Below, piece after piece: positions 45,398-59,280 of a stretch of 64,000 bases of DNA. The DNA is from Nilaparvata lugens (lineage: Eukaryota; Arthropoda; Insecta; Hemiptera; Delphacidae), in the NCBI RefSeq assembly GCF_014356525.2, contig NC_052504.1, positions 62,552,586 through 62,616,585 of the forward strand. The letters run 5' to 3'. Under the pieces are notes generated by a model. It had not been told where the DNA came from and did not search any database. It saw nothing but the letters and a program-made list of their open reading frames with translations. A program made the position numbers and the translations under genes. How positions within the stretch are numbered: the first letter of the stretch is position 1; the number at the start of each line of letters is the position of its first letter.

Positions 45398-46533
45398 ATG
45401 TCGTCAAGTAAAGAAAAATGTAGTAAGTGTAATAAAGTAATATATGGCTGACAAGAGATCCTACGATGTGAGACTTGTACAACAAGACAACATGTAGTTT
45501 GTTCAGAAATAAGTGAAGAAGAATTGAACTTTTTCAAAGGCTCAGGCTTTAATTGTCATGCATGCAAGAATAAAGAGTCGTTGATAGTAAATGACAATAC
45601 ACCAATATGGCCGCTAGTTGCTGGTCAATTATTGACCAGTCGGAATCTCAACTCCGACTCAAATTCAAATGACGATGTCCCAATGGACAATTTAAAACAG
45701 ATTGAAATTGTAAGTATGCTTAGGAATTTGGAAACTTCTTTTGCTCAAAGGTTCCATAGCTTAGAGAAGACAAATGCTTCTCTCATTTGTAACCTTTCAT
45801 CAGAGGTAGCAGCATTGAGGTTGGAAATTTCTTCATTGACTGTGGAAAACTTGAAATTGAGAGATGCTTTTAACAAAGATGTCAATGTGATTTCGAAAAT
45901 ATACAACGTGTCTCCCACTTCAGAAATTAGTAAGTCCATAGAAAGATCTAAATCATCGCTGGTGAATAATGATGTGCCTGCTCCCTCTTCTATCGTCATA
46001 GACGAGTCAGCTCAGCAGGACAAGCAGAACGAATTACCTTCCATGCTATCTGAACCTTGGTCTGTTGTGGCTAAAAAAACCAAGAAAGGGAGAAGAGATC
46101 CGCAGAGCAATGTTAGTGAGCCAAACACTGACGCTTCAAAGTATCTCAACAAACTCCACTCTGCCGAAAAAAGAGCAAGAGGCCGGTTCAAATTGGATCA
46201 AGAAAGGATACAAATATAATCACTAGAATGAGAAATAAGGCATTGTTTGCTAGTCGTTTTTCCCCTGATACATCAGAAAATGATATTGAGAATCTAACTT
46301 GTCAGGAGCACTATATCAAAAGGTTTTGTTCCATGTACTAAACTCCAATCACGATTTCCATACTCTTACAGCTCTTTTCATGTACTTGTCTCTGGAAATG
46401 TATTCCTTGAAGTTTGTAAGCCTGATGCCTGGTCTGAAGGAGCTATAATCTCTCCATTCTATGGGAAACTGTCTCATTTCAACTGTAAGCCTGTTGGCGG
46501 AAATGCTGGTGTGAATTCAATGGGGCGCTCGCA
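45398..46533 (+). pseudogene. LINE ORF1 with PHD-like finger and coiled coil
   Basis: From the ATG at 45398: CSKCNK, then an in-frame TGA at 45449 (codon 18), then RCETC, a His/Cys pair (QHVVC) and CHAC, together a C4HC3 PHD-like finger. A coiled coil follows at residues 100-160 (LSSEVAALRLEISSLTVENL) and a basic C-terminal part (VAKKTKKGRRD). The main frame ends at 46219. Past it, another frame reads FPYSYSSFHVLVSG, then PDAWSEGAIISPFYG, the usual end of such ORF1 proteins, so at least one frameshift is present. ORF1 proteins coat LINE RNA. Non-functional here. Confidence 0.75.
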
Positions 46534-49500
46534 ATGAAGGACTTGAATATATTTTATCAAAATGTCAGAGGACTAAGAACAAAGTCAATGGGATTTCTTA
46601 CATCAGTTGTTGGTAATGATTTTGTAATAGTTCGAAGTTACCTATAAAATTACCCTAAACCTAACACCATTGTTATGGGTGGAGGCATCTATAACACTAC
46701 CCCGCAGCTGACTTCATTTGTAACTGGTGGAAAGCCAGGGGGGATTTATTTATGAGAGGACCCGATTTTGTAACAAGGGGAAAATATAATAATTGCTTTT
46801 TAATCTCTACTCAACTATTAAACTGTTTCAATTATTTGAATCCATGGTTGGGAGCTTTGGATGGATTCGTTCATGCAAATGCCAAGATCTTCACTATTGT
46901 TTAACAACTCCTGTTCTAGCAACAAGTAACTTATCACGTGTCAGGAACGTAAAAGAGAAGATTTTGTAGAAATGCTACTGACATTAATTTATTAGTTGTA
47001 TTCAAACATAGAATGATCGGTCATCTTTGAAATTATGTTATATTCAATCATAATCTTCACTGTAAACAATACAGTTATTTATTCAATTACTTCTTATTTC
47101 AAAATAACAACATAAAAAAATATTAATTTCGAAGAATATTTCTCAAATTACGACTTTATCGCAACGATTCATGATTGATATTTAGACAAGAATTTTCTAA
47201 CTCTCTCTACAATAAATTTAGGGCCCCTGGTCAATAATTCGAGATTTTGATAAAATAATTTTGGCACTCACCATGGAATCGAAAACACGTTTGTTAAATA
47301 GATCGGCACTCACAATCACTCACGTTTACATTCTACCTTCAGTACTATTTTTCAAAATACATGCTTTTAATTCATACAAAATAAAACTTTCCCTCTAAAT
47401 AGGCCGAAGCCTAGTTCTATGACTACATCTTCTCGCGGTGACGAATCGTTTAGAACTGCTGCTCTTCCACTCAAATTTTCCAATTTTCAAGAAAACACGT
47501 GGAGCGCCCGGCCTAATTTCATGTTAAAACGTCGTGAGGTCGCACGGTTCAAATACAATTCTAAATACGTTTGCATTAATTTCATTACGAAATCCAAGCC
47601 AGTACTATGGAAATGCTAGAAGACTGCAATAATTTAGAATTACAAGGTTCACTAGAGTTCATATTGGAGAAATTTAGTTCAATTTTGATCAGTTCAACAA
47701 CCTGAAAGAAAGGCACAAAAAAACTACAATTCAAACCTCTCAATATTCACTATATTACAATTTCGATATTGTAGCTGTAACTGAATCCTGGTTAGGCGAT
47801 CAACATAATAGCTCAAGCTTCTTTCCACCCTATAACAATGTGTTCAGAGCTGATAGGCTATATGATACTACAGGACAGACTAGAGGTGGAGGCTCACTGC
47901 TTGCTGTTGAAAGATCCCTACCTGCAACGAGGCGATTGGACATTGAACTCTTACTTGGAGTCGTCTGGATTGAAATCAAACTTCCTGGGCATCGTCTTCT
48001 GATTGCTTGTCACTATGTCTTTCCCACTTCTGATTTGTCATCCTTGAGCAGATATTTTGAAAAACCGAGTGAAAAATTGGTTTGCGACTCACTGGACCTG
48101 ATTATATTGGGTGACTTCAATGCTGATGCTGTTTATTGGATGGATTACTCTCTTGTTCCCAATGCTCATTACTAAGCACTACGAAGAGCCGAAGTAGTAT
48201 TACAGTTTCTGGAAGAGAACTGCTTGGATCATTCAATAGGGGCTCAAATGATGGCCGTGTACTTGATTTGGTGGTCAGAAACCTGAAGAACATTGCTGTA
48301 TCTCATTCAGTTTCACCATCTGTTACCCTGGATGTTTATTATCCACCTTTTGCTGTAAATGTTCAGAACATTGCTGCGAACACACCAACTACTTCAAACG
48401 CATTATACTGCTTCAGGGAAGGTGATTATCACAAACTATATGATGAGGTGAGAGATACTGATTGGCACAACATTTTGGACTATAATGATCCCAACGGAGC
48501 CGCAACAACAATAACTGCTGTCTTAAAGAAAGCCATGAATAACTGCATTCCGAAAAGGACACCTAAACGGTCAGCTTATCCCAGTTGGCTCTCAGGCAAA
48601 TTGATCAGGATGATAAAAGCTAGAAAAAAGCACACAAGATATACAAAAAGAGTCTGCTTGACAGAGATTACTCAATGTAGGCTATTCTACTCTCCGCTCT
48701 CAGGTGAAAGGTCGATTACTTCAAGACAAATCCATTATGACTCAAAAGACAGAGACATATCTGCAAACCCAGCCAAGATGCTTCTGGGAATATGTAAGGG
48801 ACAACAGGACAGATATAGAAGTGTCTGGAAACACTCTGTTTCAAAAATAATTGAGAGAGTTGTCTACAGGCATATTTTTAGCAATGTAAAGACTACCATC
48901 ACTGACTCTTAACATGGATTCATGCCAGAAAAATACACCACCACTAATTTGGCAAATTTCTTATCATATGTGGACCATGTGTGGAGAATCAAGAGCAAGT
49001 AAATGTGGTATACTTGGATCTAGAGAAGGCCTTCGACAAGATGTCCCATTCTGTACTGATTAGAAAGCTTTCTGATATCGGGTTCAATCAGGATCTTATT
49101 TGCTGGATCACGTCATATCTTGAATATAGAACATTTTTTGTACGATTCAGAGGAGCCACTTCCAGAAGCTTCACAACATCGTCTGGGGTTCCTCAGGGCT
49201 CCAATCTTGGTCCACTGCTCTTCAGTATTTTTATGAATTACATTGTAGGAGTTCTGGACTGTGAGGTTCTGATGTATGCTGACGACCTTGAAATCTTCAA
49301 GAGAATCAAGTCAAGAGAGGACTCCTCATCCTCGCAAGACAACATTGACCGGGCTTTGAATTGGTCTAGGAGGAATTTTATGCCTATCAATGTGGGAAAG
49401 ATATTCATCATGACCTTCTCCAGGAAGACTTACACTCTTGGGTTTTGTTACAAAATTGCAAACACAAATATTCAGCTCGTCTAAAGTATGAAGGATCTTG

Positions 49501-50090
49501 GTGTTACCTTTGATAGTAAACTACTATTCACTGTGCATGTTGATAATATTGTGGCAAGGGCAAGAAGACAACTTGGAGCTATGAGATGGAGTGTAAGAGA
49601 TTTCAGGGATCCCTGCACAATGAAGACCCTCTATTGTTCACTTGTCCGATGTCATCTGGAGTATGCTTCTATTATTTGGAACAAAGACAGTCTATGTACA
49701 TCTAATAAAATTGAATCTGTTCAGAGAAGATTTATGCATCTTGTAATAAAACGACTCATGTCAGACATGGAGGAACTCTCTTACAGACAATTCTGCGAGA
49801 TCGTGAAATTTGAATCTCTGGAATGGAGAAGAACCAAATTTGATGCGATGTTCTTATATAAATGTGTTCATGGGCAAGTGAATATTGGTGATCGAGGAAG
49901 TGGAGTTGTTGTTCCTCCACCAAATTTGAGACACTATCATCAATTTCACGCTTTCCTAAGGAGCTGTACCTCCCCTCTGGAGAGATGTATTGGAGTTGGC
50001 AATAAATTGTCTAATCAAATTGACTTCTCTGAAGCACAAGAGGAAAATCTGATCAATGTAAAACATACTCGAGTGATACGAGTTCTAAAT
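46534..50090 (+). pseudogene. LINE ORF2: endonuclease and reverse transcriptase, broken
   Basis: ATG at 46534 opens MKDLNIFYQNVRGLRTKS, the start of an EEP endonuclease. After a 1.1-kb foreign block it resumes near 47756 with FDIVAVTESWLG and, at about 48105, ILGDFNAD. 48136-48700 holds the endonuclease end and linker. At about 48830 the frame jumps from linker to SKIIERVVYRHIF, so the start of the RT domain (the NYRPIS block) is deleted. RT motifs then follow: YLDLEKAFDKMSH, GVPQGSNLGPLLF and catalytic YADD (at about 49280). After a stop at 49482 comes the C-terminal domain (KDLGVTFDSKL, CHLEYASIIWN). Stops at 48174, 48910 and 49482 confirm it is dead. Confidence 0.85.
46632..47755. other. 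Foreign block inside LINE ORF2
   Basis: The endonuclease reading breaks off after VVGNDF (46631) and resumes at FDIVAVTES (about 47756). The 1.1 kb between shows no LINE motif, terminal inverted repeat or gene; its frame at 47419-47619 is unassigned. It is probably a nested insertion. Confidence 0.5.
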
Positions 50091-50373
50091 GTTTTTTTTT
50101 TTTTTAATAGTATGAATAATTTTTTGATTATTCTCATTTTCATTTCAATGATCCACTATATTGATTTTAAACGTAGCATGATTAATTGATCTTATCTTGT
50201 TAATATACTTTTTCACTTTTCTCTTCTATTTGTAATCTTCATGAATGATAGAGCACAATGAACATCAACACTCTACCTGAAAAGTCAACAACAATTTGAA
50301 ATTCATTGAGAAACAACCGCGATATAAATAAAGAACACTACTAATTAATACATCTGAAAAGTAAGTATTTTCA
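50091..50373 (+). other. LINE 3' tail and flank
   Basis: T-run at 50092-50105, then AT-rich sequence with AATAAAG near 50326. The 3' border is uncertain. Confidence 0.4.
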
Positions 50374-50579
50374 TTAACTTTGTTGTAGTCTAGACACTGT
50401 GTATCTTTGTACATATTCGAAAAATGCTTACTTTCTCATGATGAAATGAGGAATGCATTCATCAGCCTCCATGAGGCTACTCCTCCACACGAGTAAAATG
50501 CATTTCTGTTCTCATCATGAACGAGTAAGTAGTGTTTCTCAAATATTTACACAGTGTCCAGACTACAACAAAGTTATTA
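50374..50579. mobile_element. MITE with imperfect inverted repeats of about 85 bp
   Basis: Tips TAACTTTGTTGTAGTCTAGA / CCAGACTACAACAAAGTTA. Arms also share ACACTGTG and GAGTAAG/CTTAC words. Core about 35 bp, no coding. Confidence 0.75.
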
Positions 50580-53567
50580 TAAATAGTGTTTCGTCATGGG
50601 AAACAACATCAGTTTTCAAAAAAATTGCTACGAAAAGGTTCAGTGTCCAATTAATGAAGATACGATGGAAATTTGAGTCCACTGTAGCAATTAAGTACCA
50701 ATTACTGTAGTAATTGAGTATCAAGAGTATGATACCCAGTTATGAATTCCAAGTAGAATGTTTTAAAATGCACTTATCGTCAATTTCATCCCTGTAGTGT
50801 ACTATTAACCTACTATCTTCACTACCCTCCAGCAACTACCGTCTAAATGGTGTTGAAGAACATCTAGTTTATAAGGAAATGTTGTGGAATGTCGTCAACT
50901 AAGCGACTGCTGGTCGTAATCAACCTGTGAGGAATATCAGCAAGAAGGAACTAGAAGAGATTCTCCATTTCTCAGGAGAAAGACTCGTGCTGGGACCGAG
51001 AAGCATTCTCAATCTTCAATCTCATCGATTGACGACTTGCATAATCACACCACTTTCCTACTAAGCTCTGTCAGTTTCAGCAGCTAATCCACAAACATGA
51101 GTTTGGAATCGGTGATGTGAGTTGATCATATCCTGTTTGTATCTTACTCAGTACAAGATTTCACTTGATTTTTCGTGTTACTCAAATCTTCAACTTTACT
51201 TTGGATGAGCACTAGATGCACTAAAGTTTTTTTTTGGAATTGCATCATGGTAACTATTTCCACTTCTCGTATTGAAAATTATTTACGCTCTGACATCGGA
51301 AGAGGAAGCTTGTTTTTGTCACAGCTCAAATTGTCATAACCCAAACTCATCAAATTGCAATTTAATGATTTACAAGTTTTATTTACGAAGGTTTCCAGTT
51401 ACACTACCAACTCAAGTATTTATAAATGTTGACTGATGCCATATGAATATGAAAATGTGAAGACGTGAATCAAAATAATCGAACGGAGACATGACGTATG
51501 AATGAAATTTGATGATAGGGAGTTATAATGCTAGCTGATTATTATTATTGATTGAGCTGAAGTGGAAACACCATTCATAGTACTACGTTATTCAATATCA
51601 AATGTCATAGTGATAAGTAATAGTTAGTATAATATAAAATGGTGATGATAATGATAATGAATAGTTCACATTAGCATTTTGTTCGACTATGACTAGAATA
51701 TTGCGGTGGATATGGAATCAGGCTATCACGTTTCAATCACTTTGATGAAGAGTGTTCATAATGCGCATAATAGTAAAAGGCATATTTTCTCATCATAAAC
51801 TGAAACATGATAGGATTGACTTTGAGGATAGATCAACTTGAACCAAAAAGCCAGAAAAAACTGAAACAAATATTCGAGTGCATGTTTGAAATTTATTGAT
51901 ATCAATTGGATATGATTTCAATAGTGATATGTGTTGAGTAGGGAACTTTGGCTTCATGATAATAACTTACCTTTTTATGATAAAAAAGCCTTTTTACTTA
52001 ATTATATCGATCAATAATAACGAAGCTAAAAATTGTATGATTCTATACGATACTTTTATGCCTTCAAAAAGAATAATGAAATAATATAGAGTTGACTACT
52101 ACTGATTAAGCTAGGAATATGGATGTGGCTTACTATTGGTGTAACTGCAATGGAACATCTCAGTTCGATCAGCAAATAGCATTTTAGCACTGCTCATGAT
52201 ACTGGGTAACAGCTAATGATATTTCATGAAATTACAACCGAGAATAGTCAGTTATGAGCGAAACTGAAAATTGATGTCATTTGTTGTTGTGGAATGACGT
52301 GACTGAGTTTGTTCTATAGATGACCGCAGTGAGGGAAAAATTGTGGAGCAATTCATGCTGCTTTTGTCGAGCAGGCTAAGTTTCCGTCAACTTTGTCCAT
52401 TTCAACGACTATAATAAAGCTTGGATGCGGGAGTGCTAATATTCCACAGGATCCATTGTCGCAAGACTCATCGAAGTACTAACCAAACCGTGTAAAAGCT
52501 ATTTCAAGCCTTGTTATTGTTTTGCTGAAGTGAGTGAGTTTGGATGTCGCCTCCATAACTCAGACTGAGAATAACTCACTTGAGAGACTCTGTCATTGTT
52601 ACTTCGATAATGGACGCTATTCAAAATTCATCTCAATATATCATAACAACAAAAATATCAAAATTCGTATCACTTTGGCGCGGTTCAAACCAATGCGATA
52701 AAATATGATGCACTTGCAGCGTAAGATATGACGAACGAGAACGACCCGATCCAGACCTAACACAAATCACTCATAGCGATGTAAGCTCCAAGGAAGCAAC
52801 CAATCTGTTTCTCTAATAATTTTCAACTGGTGTTATCATGATTTTTGTATTATACGACTAAAAATGCGTTATACTGTAAAATCGTGTGTGTACTGCATTG
52901 GTACTGCATTGGTGCGAGTCGCTCCTTTGATACAATCAACCAATTTCAATAAAAAGTGTCTATAGAAGGTATTTAGGGAATGGTTTAATGGATGTTATTC
53001 TCTTCCAAAAGGTAGCTGAGAAGAAACCTGATATTCAAAAATATTAATAGAGTAAATTTTATCAGATATGGTGATAATCATAATGATATCCAAACTCACA
53101 CCTCAATAAGCCAACGCCAAATATGGACTGTATCGTTAATGTTGAACAGTTATTTGATGATGATCCTCTGATGTAGGCTCCAGCCAGATTTGTCTTGCTT
53201 ATTAATTTCATCTGTATTCTACTGTTTCTGTACAAATAAAGATATAATAAGCAGATCATCAGCTGTTGTAAAGTGGAATGCGTGAGTTCGTGGTGCATGA
53301 GTCTGTGCGGAGTATAAAATATCAATAAACTTTTACAGTTTTGGAGATTGGTGTTTCATTTCAGAGAACCGTATATAACTAGAGACCCCCTTGGTTAAAG
53401 AACTCGCTCATGAACTGTTGTATTGATCTCTGAGATCCGCAAATTGTAATTATACAGAGTTGGTGAGAATTATTATGGAAACAGGTGAATATATCTTTTA
53501 CAAGTAGTATGATTTGACAGTAGTAGATTCCATGGGAATCCTATTCCAATAAAGTGACAGGTTTAAA
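50580..53567. other. AT-rich non-coding stretch
   Basis: No supported gene or repeat. Confidence 0.45.
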
Positions 53568-53657
53568 GTGACAGATAGTTTTTTCAATTATTTTTCATTT
53601 TTTTCAATTTCAACTTTTTCAATTTGAAAAAAAACTATCTGTCACTTCAAACCTTTC
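53568..53657. repeat. Short hairpin
   Basis: AGGTTTAAAGTGACAGATAG and its near-complement CTATCTGTCACTTCAAACCT surround a T-rich core. Likely a tiny MITE. Confidence 0.6.
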
Positions 53658-56600
53658 TGCAGCTTCATTTTGAATCCAACTTCATTTTTTCAAATGGGAA
53701 TGGGAATCATGTGATACAAGGATGAAATGAATGAGTACGGTACCTACCTTTACTTTGAATAATCAGGTGTTAGTGAACGCCAATAGTAGCTTCTACTCAC
53801 ATTTTTATCACTTTGAACAAAGAAATTCGTCAGAGCAACTGCTATCACAAGAGTAGTATTAATCACGTGTATGTTACAGACAGGCGTACAGATAGACAGA
53901 CGTTAACAAAAGCGAGTTTATAATTATAGTACTTGTAAATTGATATTGTGTATTATTAAGCTGAAATCATAAGTCGGCGCATGAAAAAAGACTGTCTGTC
54001 TGACAGTCTATATGACAACTGCCAAATAATAGCATCAGCTTCTTCAAATGATAAATCAATGGAAAAATAATAGAAATAGCATGCAAATAATTCCAGCTGA
54101 GTGATAAATGATAAATAAAAAAAATCTTTCTTATATGCACTTTCACTGTTATTTTTACATCCTGAAAGAGGACGATGGAGTGAGTAAATTTTTTTGTCCA
54201 AACTTGACCTGTAGAAAGATTGGAAGAATTCGTTTTCAAAATTTGAAACTGATTAATCATTTTTTTCTAAAGTTCTTGTCGAACATAACAAACATACAAT
54301 AAACCACTTTGGGCTCTAGTGAGTCGCAAGTGAGAGCTTCGATAACACTAGTTCAATGAAATAATTCAATTCATTCAAGATTGGGATATTGTATTTTCGA
54401 CTGTACTTGAACAAATGTTTTTCTCAAAAAGTTTATAGATGACAATCTATTGGACAAGCATTGAATAATAATAATCTATATACAATTTGAAGCGTTTTAT
54501 GATGATATAGATAATTTGCAGCATCTCAACAATTCATATATTTTTATACTAGTAGTACTGTGAACAGTAGACCTCGTGCTCAGTAAATTACATTGACCTG
54601 TTGTTATGTTTTCTCAAAAATTAATAAATCATTCATCAATTTAAAATGTCTAGAAAAAATCCTAAATAAACATAGAACTTTCTGTCCTATCGTACCGTGA
54701 GGTGTCGTCCCGGAATGTGAGTGTGAGCGCTGTTATCAGGTCTGGCTGCCGTCGATACGCCAATCCAATCAACCCATCAGAGAACATTCTGTGTTGTCGT
54801 GTTGGCGAAAAATCGGAGTGATGAAATTAACCAAATAAACACCATAATGCTGATTTCCTACAAACTTTATTTCTCACTTTCCATGATTTTAAAAATCAAT
54901 TTCTTTCCAATAATATTTTTTTGCAATTTTCAAAAAAAATCAGATTAAAAAAGAATAATGTGAAAAAAATGTTTTCTTGCAATAACTCCAAACTCCAAAC
55001 TACAATCATGGCCTCAGCTTATGGAAAGACAAAGTTAGTAGACAACTGTCTATAACGTTGATGGGAAGATACATTCTCATGATGTTCGATGTTTCTGAAC
55101 GGGCAGTATTATCACAGTATACATAAAGTGTGGAAACTCGGCTGGTAACCTGGCGCAAAAATCCGCCATCTTGTTAGGAAGCTCCGCATTGAAATAGTAT
55201 TGATGGAAGATTCGGATCACTTTACTGATCCGGATCAATTGATCTCGTTCACTGCCGCGAGCCAATCAAAAGACAAGGATTGGAACTTCCCAAGGTCACG
55301 TAACGTGTCTAGTATTTCTGCCATGTAAAAAGCATTGGTTAAATAGGCGTTTGATTGACAGTTTCCATTCTGTACCTATTCTGTGGTATTATAGTCCACT
55401 GAACAGAGTTGATTTATGATGAATTATTCTATAGTCTGATTTTTATGGTAATATTGGTGTTCCAAGGAAACTCCTTTTCCTTTTGTATTATCCTTAAAAT
55501 GCAAAATTAAAAAAAAACCCTTATGTATATGTTGACGTGAGATTCAAAAAGGAACATACCTGTCAGATTTATTAAGAATCTATTGCTACGTTTCTTTGTA
55601 AAGGCGCAACATATAAACATTGTGAGATCACTTTTGGGGTGCCCAATATTGATACTATGATCCCTATCATGCAAATAAATTTTCAGAAATTGAAGGCCGT
55701 CCAGCTCGCAAATATTATAGGGCTCTTGCCACAGCTCCAGCTCAGTGATAAATCCATGAGTAACCTTATAATAATGGACCATGAATGGTCTAGACGACTG
55801 ATATCTACCAAGTCTTACCGCCGCTCTCTTGAGTATGTTGTAGAATACCAAGAAAGGAATCAAAAGGATAGTCGGCGACTGATATACAGTAACCATATAT
55901 CCAATATAGAATAATGAAACTCAACTTTTATTTTCTAATTGAGTTTCAAAACACTCAGCATGAATATTGGTGTGCTCCAATTTATCTTTTCGAGATTCTT
56001 TATTACTTACGACGCCAGTTCTCGAAGATCTCTGGAACCTTATGTGATATATAGCAGACTTATTATAATAATTATCAATAAATATTTGCTGACTGATAAA
56101 TGTGACTATCATCAAAGGATGATAAGTAATAGTTGCTCAAAATAAAACTAATTTTCAATGATTCATTAATTGAATGTGTTGCATAATGTTAGTGCTTGGT
56201 ACCAAGATAGATCAAATTGTATATCACAAGATGAATCAGGTTAAGAACAAAAAGTTCTAGAAACTTTGTATGCTGACAAAAAACACAAATATATTCCCAT
56301 AGATAAACACAACAATAAAATATGCCAATGCAAAATAAGCTTTCAAATATTTCTAATATCACAGAAGTTATTATCATTAACAATGATATTTGCTATAAAA
56401 ATATTCATCAATACTGATATATAAATTCGGTTTGATTCAGAATTTAGCAAATTTGAACATGTTCAGTTCATAGATTCGATGAATATATTTGAATCAATTA
56501 TAAATAATCCAGAAAATGATTGCTTCAAATAAATCTCAGGGGCATGAACTTGTGCTATGCATGGAAATAAGCTTCCTTTACAGATTTCAAATAGAAAGTG

Positions 56601-56955
56601 ATCTCTATGTGATCTTTAGTTTTGTGGTCTTCTACATACCAGTAACATAGTTCGAAGTTTCATAATAATAAATGCCTTTAATTTACATACCATTCCCTTA
56701 CATTCAATATTTATAATTATAGTAAAATAAAACATATTCTTGTTACAATAATTGGCTGGTCGGTCAGCTAATTAATTAAGCTATAAGTTGAATAAACTGT
56801 CAGCTGAACTGGGATCATGTGACCTATAAAATCATAACAAGAATTCGAACCTCTAAATTACATGAATATTTTTATTTTTGTGTCTGCCAAGAACAAATTA
56901 CACTATTCTTTCCATAATTTTATTTTTGCCAGATAATTTAGACTATAGTTTGTGT
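53658..56955. other. Non-coding stretch
   Basis: No supported gene. An ATG-started minus-strand frame of 129 codons (55896-55507) is the longest here. It is AT-rich, overlaps a 91-codon plus-strand frame, and shows no domain, so it is left uncalled. Confidence 0.4.
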
Positions 56956-58309
56956 AAAATAAGTTGAGACTTGGCCCTCCATCCGTTGAAATTACAGGGT
57001 TGCCAAATTGCCTTAAATTGCAACTTTATTAAATTTCCAATTTAACGTCAGAATTGGAAGTAGATTATCATCCCCCATATCCTAGTAGTACTAAAACGCT
57101 TCAGGGTTGTAGGATTAGAAGGATATTTAACTTTTATGATAAAATTGGAAACATTGCGAAGTTTTGTTTTTCTTTTGAATATAACTTCTCTCAGAATCAT
57201 GGAGCGTCGTAATGCGTGATAATTTTATATCAAATTAACGGGAAGAATGTAGGTGTCTATAGGTGTCTCCTCTCTATAGGTGTCTGAATCGTTTCTATCC
57301 GACTTATAGTTATTTTTTAATTAATGATTATTTTCGTCAATGTCGAGACATTTAGAGCAGAAAACATGTGGTTTTGGACATGCTAGAAACTTTTTCGTTT
57401 TGAAAGATAAGTAGGTGGTGGAAGCGACGTACTCGAAAGAGTGAATTATGACCTCTCAGGAGTTTTAAATTCAAGGATAGCGGCTGAATGGTGTGCCACT
57501 ATATGTTATCAATAGCTGGGATCAACTAAAACAAAATACAGAACGATTGAAAAATTCAGCAACTGCAAGCCACATGATTATAAATAGTGAAAATGACAAC
57601 CTCGCCTCGAATAATCCAAGCAGTGTTTCATTACAGCCTTTCCAGAGGTAATCAGCTGCTTGCATTTTTTGAAATAATTCAGTCAAATATTTTGTAAATT
57701 GCCAGCCTTCAGCATACAATTTGGTACACAATGCATACCAAGCAGCCGCTCACCTAACTTTAAAATTCATTGGAAACCATAATACGATCTTCCGACAACT
57801 TTTGACAATTGGAAAAATAATTTCAATTATTTCTGAGAAACTTTCTCGCTTTCACCACTCACTTATCTTTTGAAACATAAAAGTTTCTAGCATGTCCAAA
57901 ATTTTATGTTTTCTGCTCGAAATGTCTCGACATTGACGAACATAATCATCGATTAAAAAATAACTATAAGTCGGATAAAAATGATCCAGACAACAATAGA
58001 AAGGAGACATTCTCCCCGTTAATTTGATATAAGATTATTACGCATTACGACGCCTCATGATTCTGAGAGAAGTGATATTCACAAGAAAAACAAATCTTCG
58101 CGATGTTTCCAATTTTATCATAGAAGTTAAATTTCCTTTTAATCCTTCAACCCTGAAGCGTTTCAAGTATTACTAGGATATCGGGGATGATATTCTACAT
58201 CCAATTCTGACGTTGAATTGGAAATTGGAGAAAGTTGCAATTTTACACGATTTGGCAATCCTGTAATTTCTTCGGATGGAGGGCCAAGATAGTCTCAACT
58301 TATTTTTCG
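56956..58309. mobile_element. Large fold-back element, about 480-bp arms
   Basis: Left arm 56956-57440 and right arm 57830-58309 are inverted and about 75-80 percent alike along their whole length. Tips are AAAATAAGTTGAGACTTGGC / ATAGTCTCAACTTATTTT; inner words include CATGCTAGAAACTTTT and TCGACATTGACG or their complements. The 390-bp centre holds a minus-strand open frame (57522-57731). Confidence 0.8.
57522..57731 (-). CDS. Protein-like frame in the centre of the fold-back element
   Basis: A 69-codon frame without an ATG at its left limit (begins TTG). It reads LYAEGWQFTKYLTELFQKMQ, then DYLWKGCNETLLGLFEARL, then a hydrophobic end. Composition with Trp, Cys and amphipathic helix spacing looks like real protein, so it may be a captured exon or the remains of a transposase. 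No family recognised. Confidence 0.25.
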   Translation of the reverse strand: MCTKLYAEGWQFTKYLTELFQKMQAADYLWKGCNETLLGLFEARLSFSLFIIMWLAVAEFFNRSVFCFS

Positions 58310-58337
58310 CCCCACTTGGATGTAATGAGCTGGTTTT

Positions 58338-59119
58338 CGTGCGCCATATAGAGGCCGAAAATGATTGTTTTCTGACCAGGCTGTTAAAAGTTTTACGGCC
58401 CTAGGGCTGTAAAATAACCTTGAAGTCAGCTGATTCTGATTTGATGTGAACGTGTTTACAAAATGGTTTATGAAACGGAGTCTGTTTATGCTTCTAGAAT
58501 TGAATAAGTATTCTGCAATAAGATACTATCATTTTATTTGGATGAATAAAATACAGATAAGATATATATTATAAACTATTTAAATTCGACTTTCAGAGTA
58601 GGATAGAACTTCTAACCTAAACTTCCGAAGTCAACGACAACAAGCATTGTTGACGTTGACATTCAGATTGGCCAAATTTCAAGTGTGCTAAAACAGCTGA
58701 TCAAAAAACTTTCCATTATTTGTGTTTATTATTCAAGAATCAAAACATTTATTATAATATCATCTTATTGTCATTTGGAAGAATAAAAAGTATAAACTCA
58801 ACCTCTTACATACTTGAACATATTTTAGGTTATTTAGACAAATCAGAATAAAAAATAAAAATACTTGGACAATTTCCTGATATTCAGGTTACCTCAGATT
58901 TGCTAGAGCTATGACCTACCTGTTTTGCTTTCGGAAGTGCCTAGTAAACAATTATTCTCATATTTATATTGTTTATTTTTCTGTGTGGCGAAAAATAACG
59001 TTCTCACCATGGGCAAAAATGTTTTTCCGGCTCTCAATCTTTTCTAGTCCTTGGCCTACGGCCTCGGACTTGAAAACCGATATCGAGCCAGAAAAGCCTC
59101 ATTTTCGGCCCTAGGTGCG
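58338..59119. mobile_element. Possible TIR element, about 0.8 kb
   Basis: CGCCATATAGAGGCCGAAAATG near 58343 is mirrored by CATTTTCGGCCCTAGGTGCG at 59099-59118. Only about 25 bp of inverted repeat is clear. No ORF. Confidence 0.35.
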
Positions 59120-59280
59120 AAATATACTATGTAATAAATTAAATTTGATAAGCAAGCAAAATCGCTAAATGAAAGGAATTTATAGGTCTCAAGCAAACAG
59201 CTGCTCTATTATCGCCGGGTGCGATAGCAACAAGTGAAAGATTAGATAATAACGGGTACCCTGGCTACAATTAGAACAGC

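Larger units (their letters stand above)
45398..50330 (+). mobile_element. Second LINE (CR1/jockey-like), decayed
   Basis: ORF1 and ORF2 in order on the plus strand, with a polyadenylation signal AATAAA at about 50326. Stops, frameshifts, an internal deletion and a foreign block make it inactive. It differs in sequence from the LINE at 1-10680 but shares the PHD-type ORF1. Confidence 0.85.

Noticed and set aside
55507..55896. 129-codon minus-strand ORF.
   Set aside because: AT-rich, no domain, overlapped by another long frame; length is within what AT-rich intergenic DNA can give on inspection.
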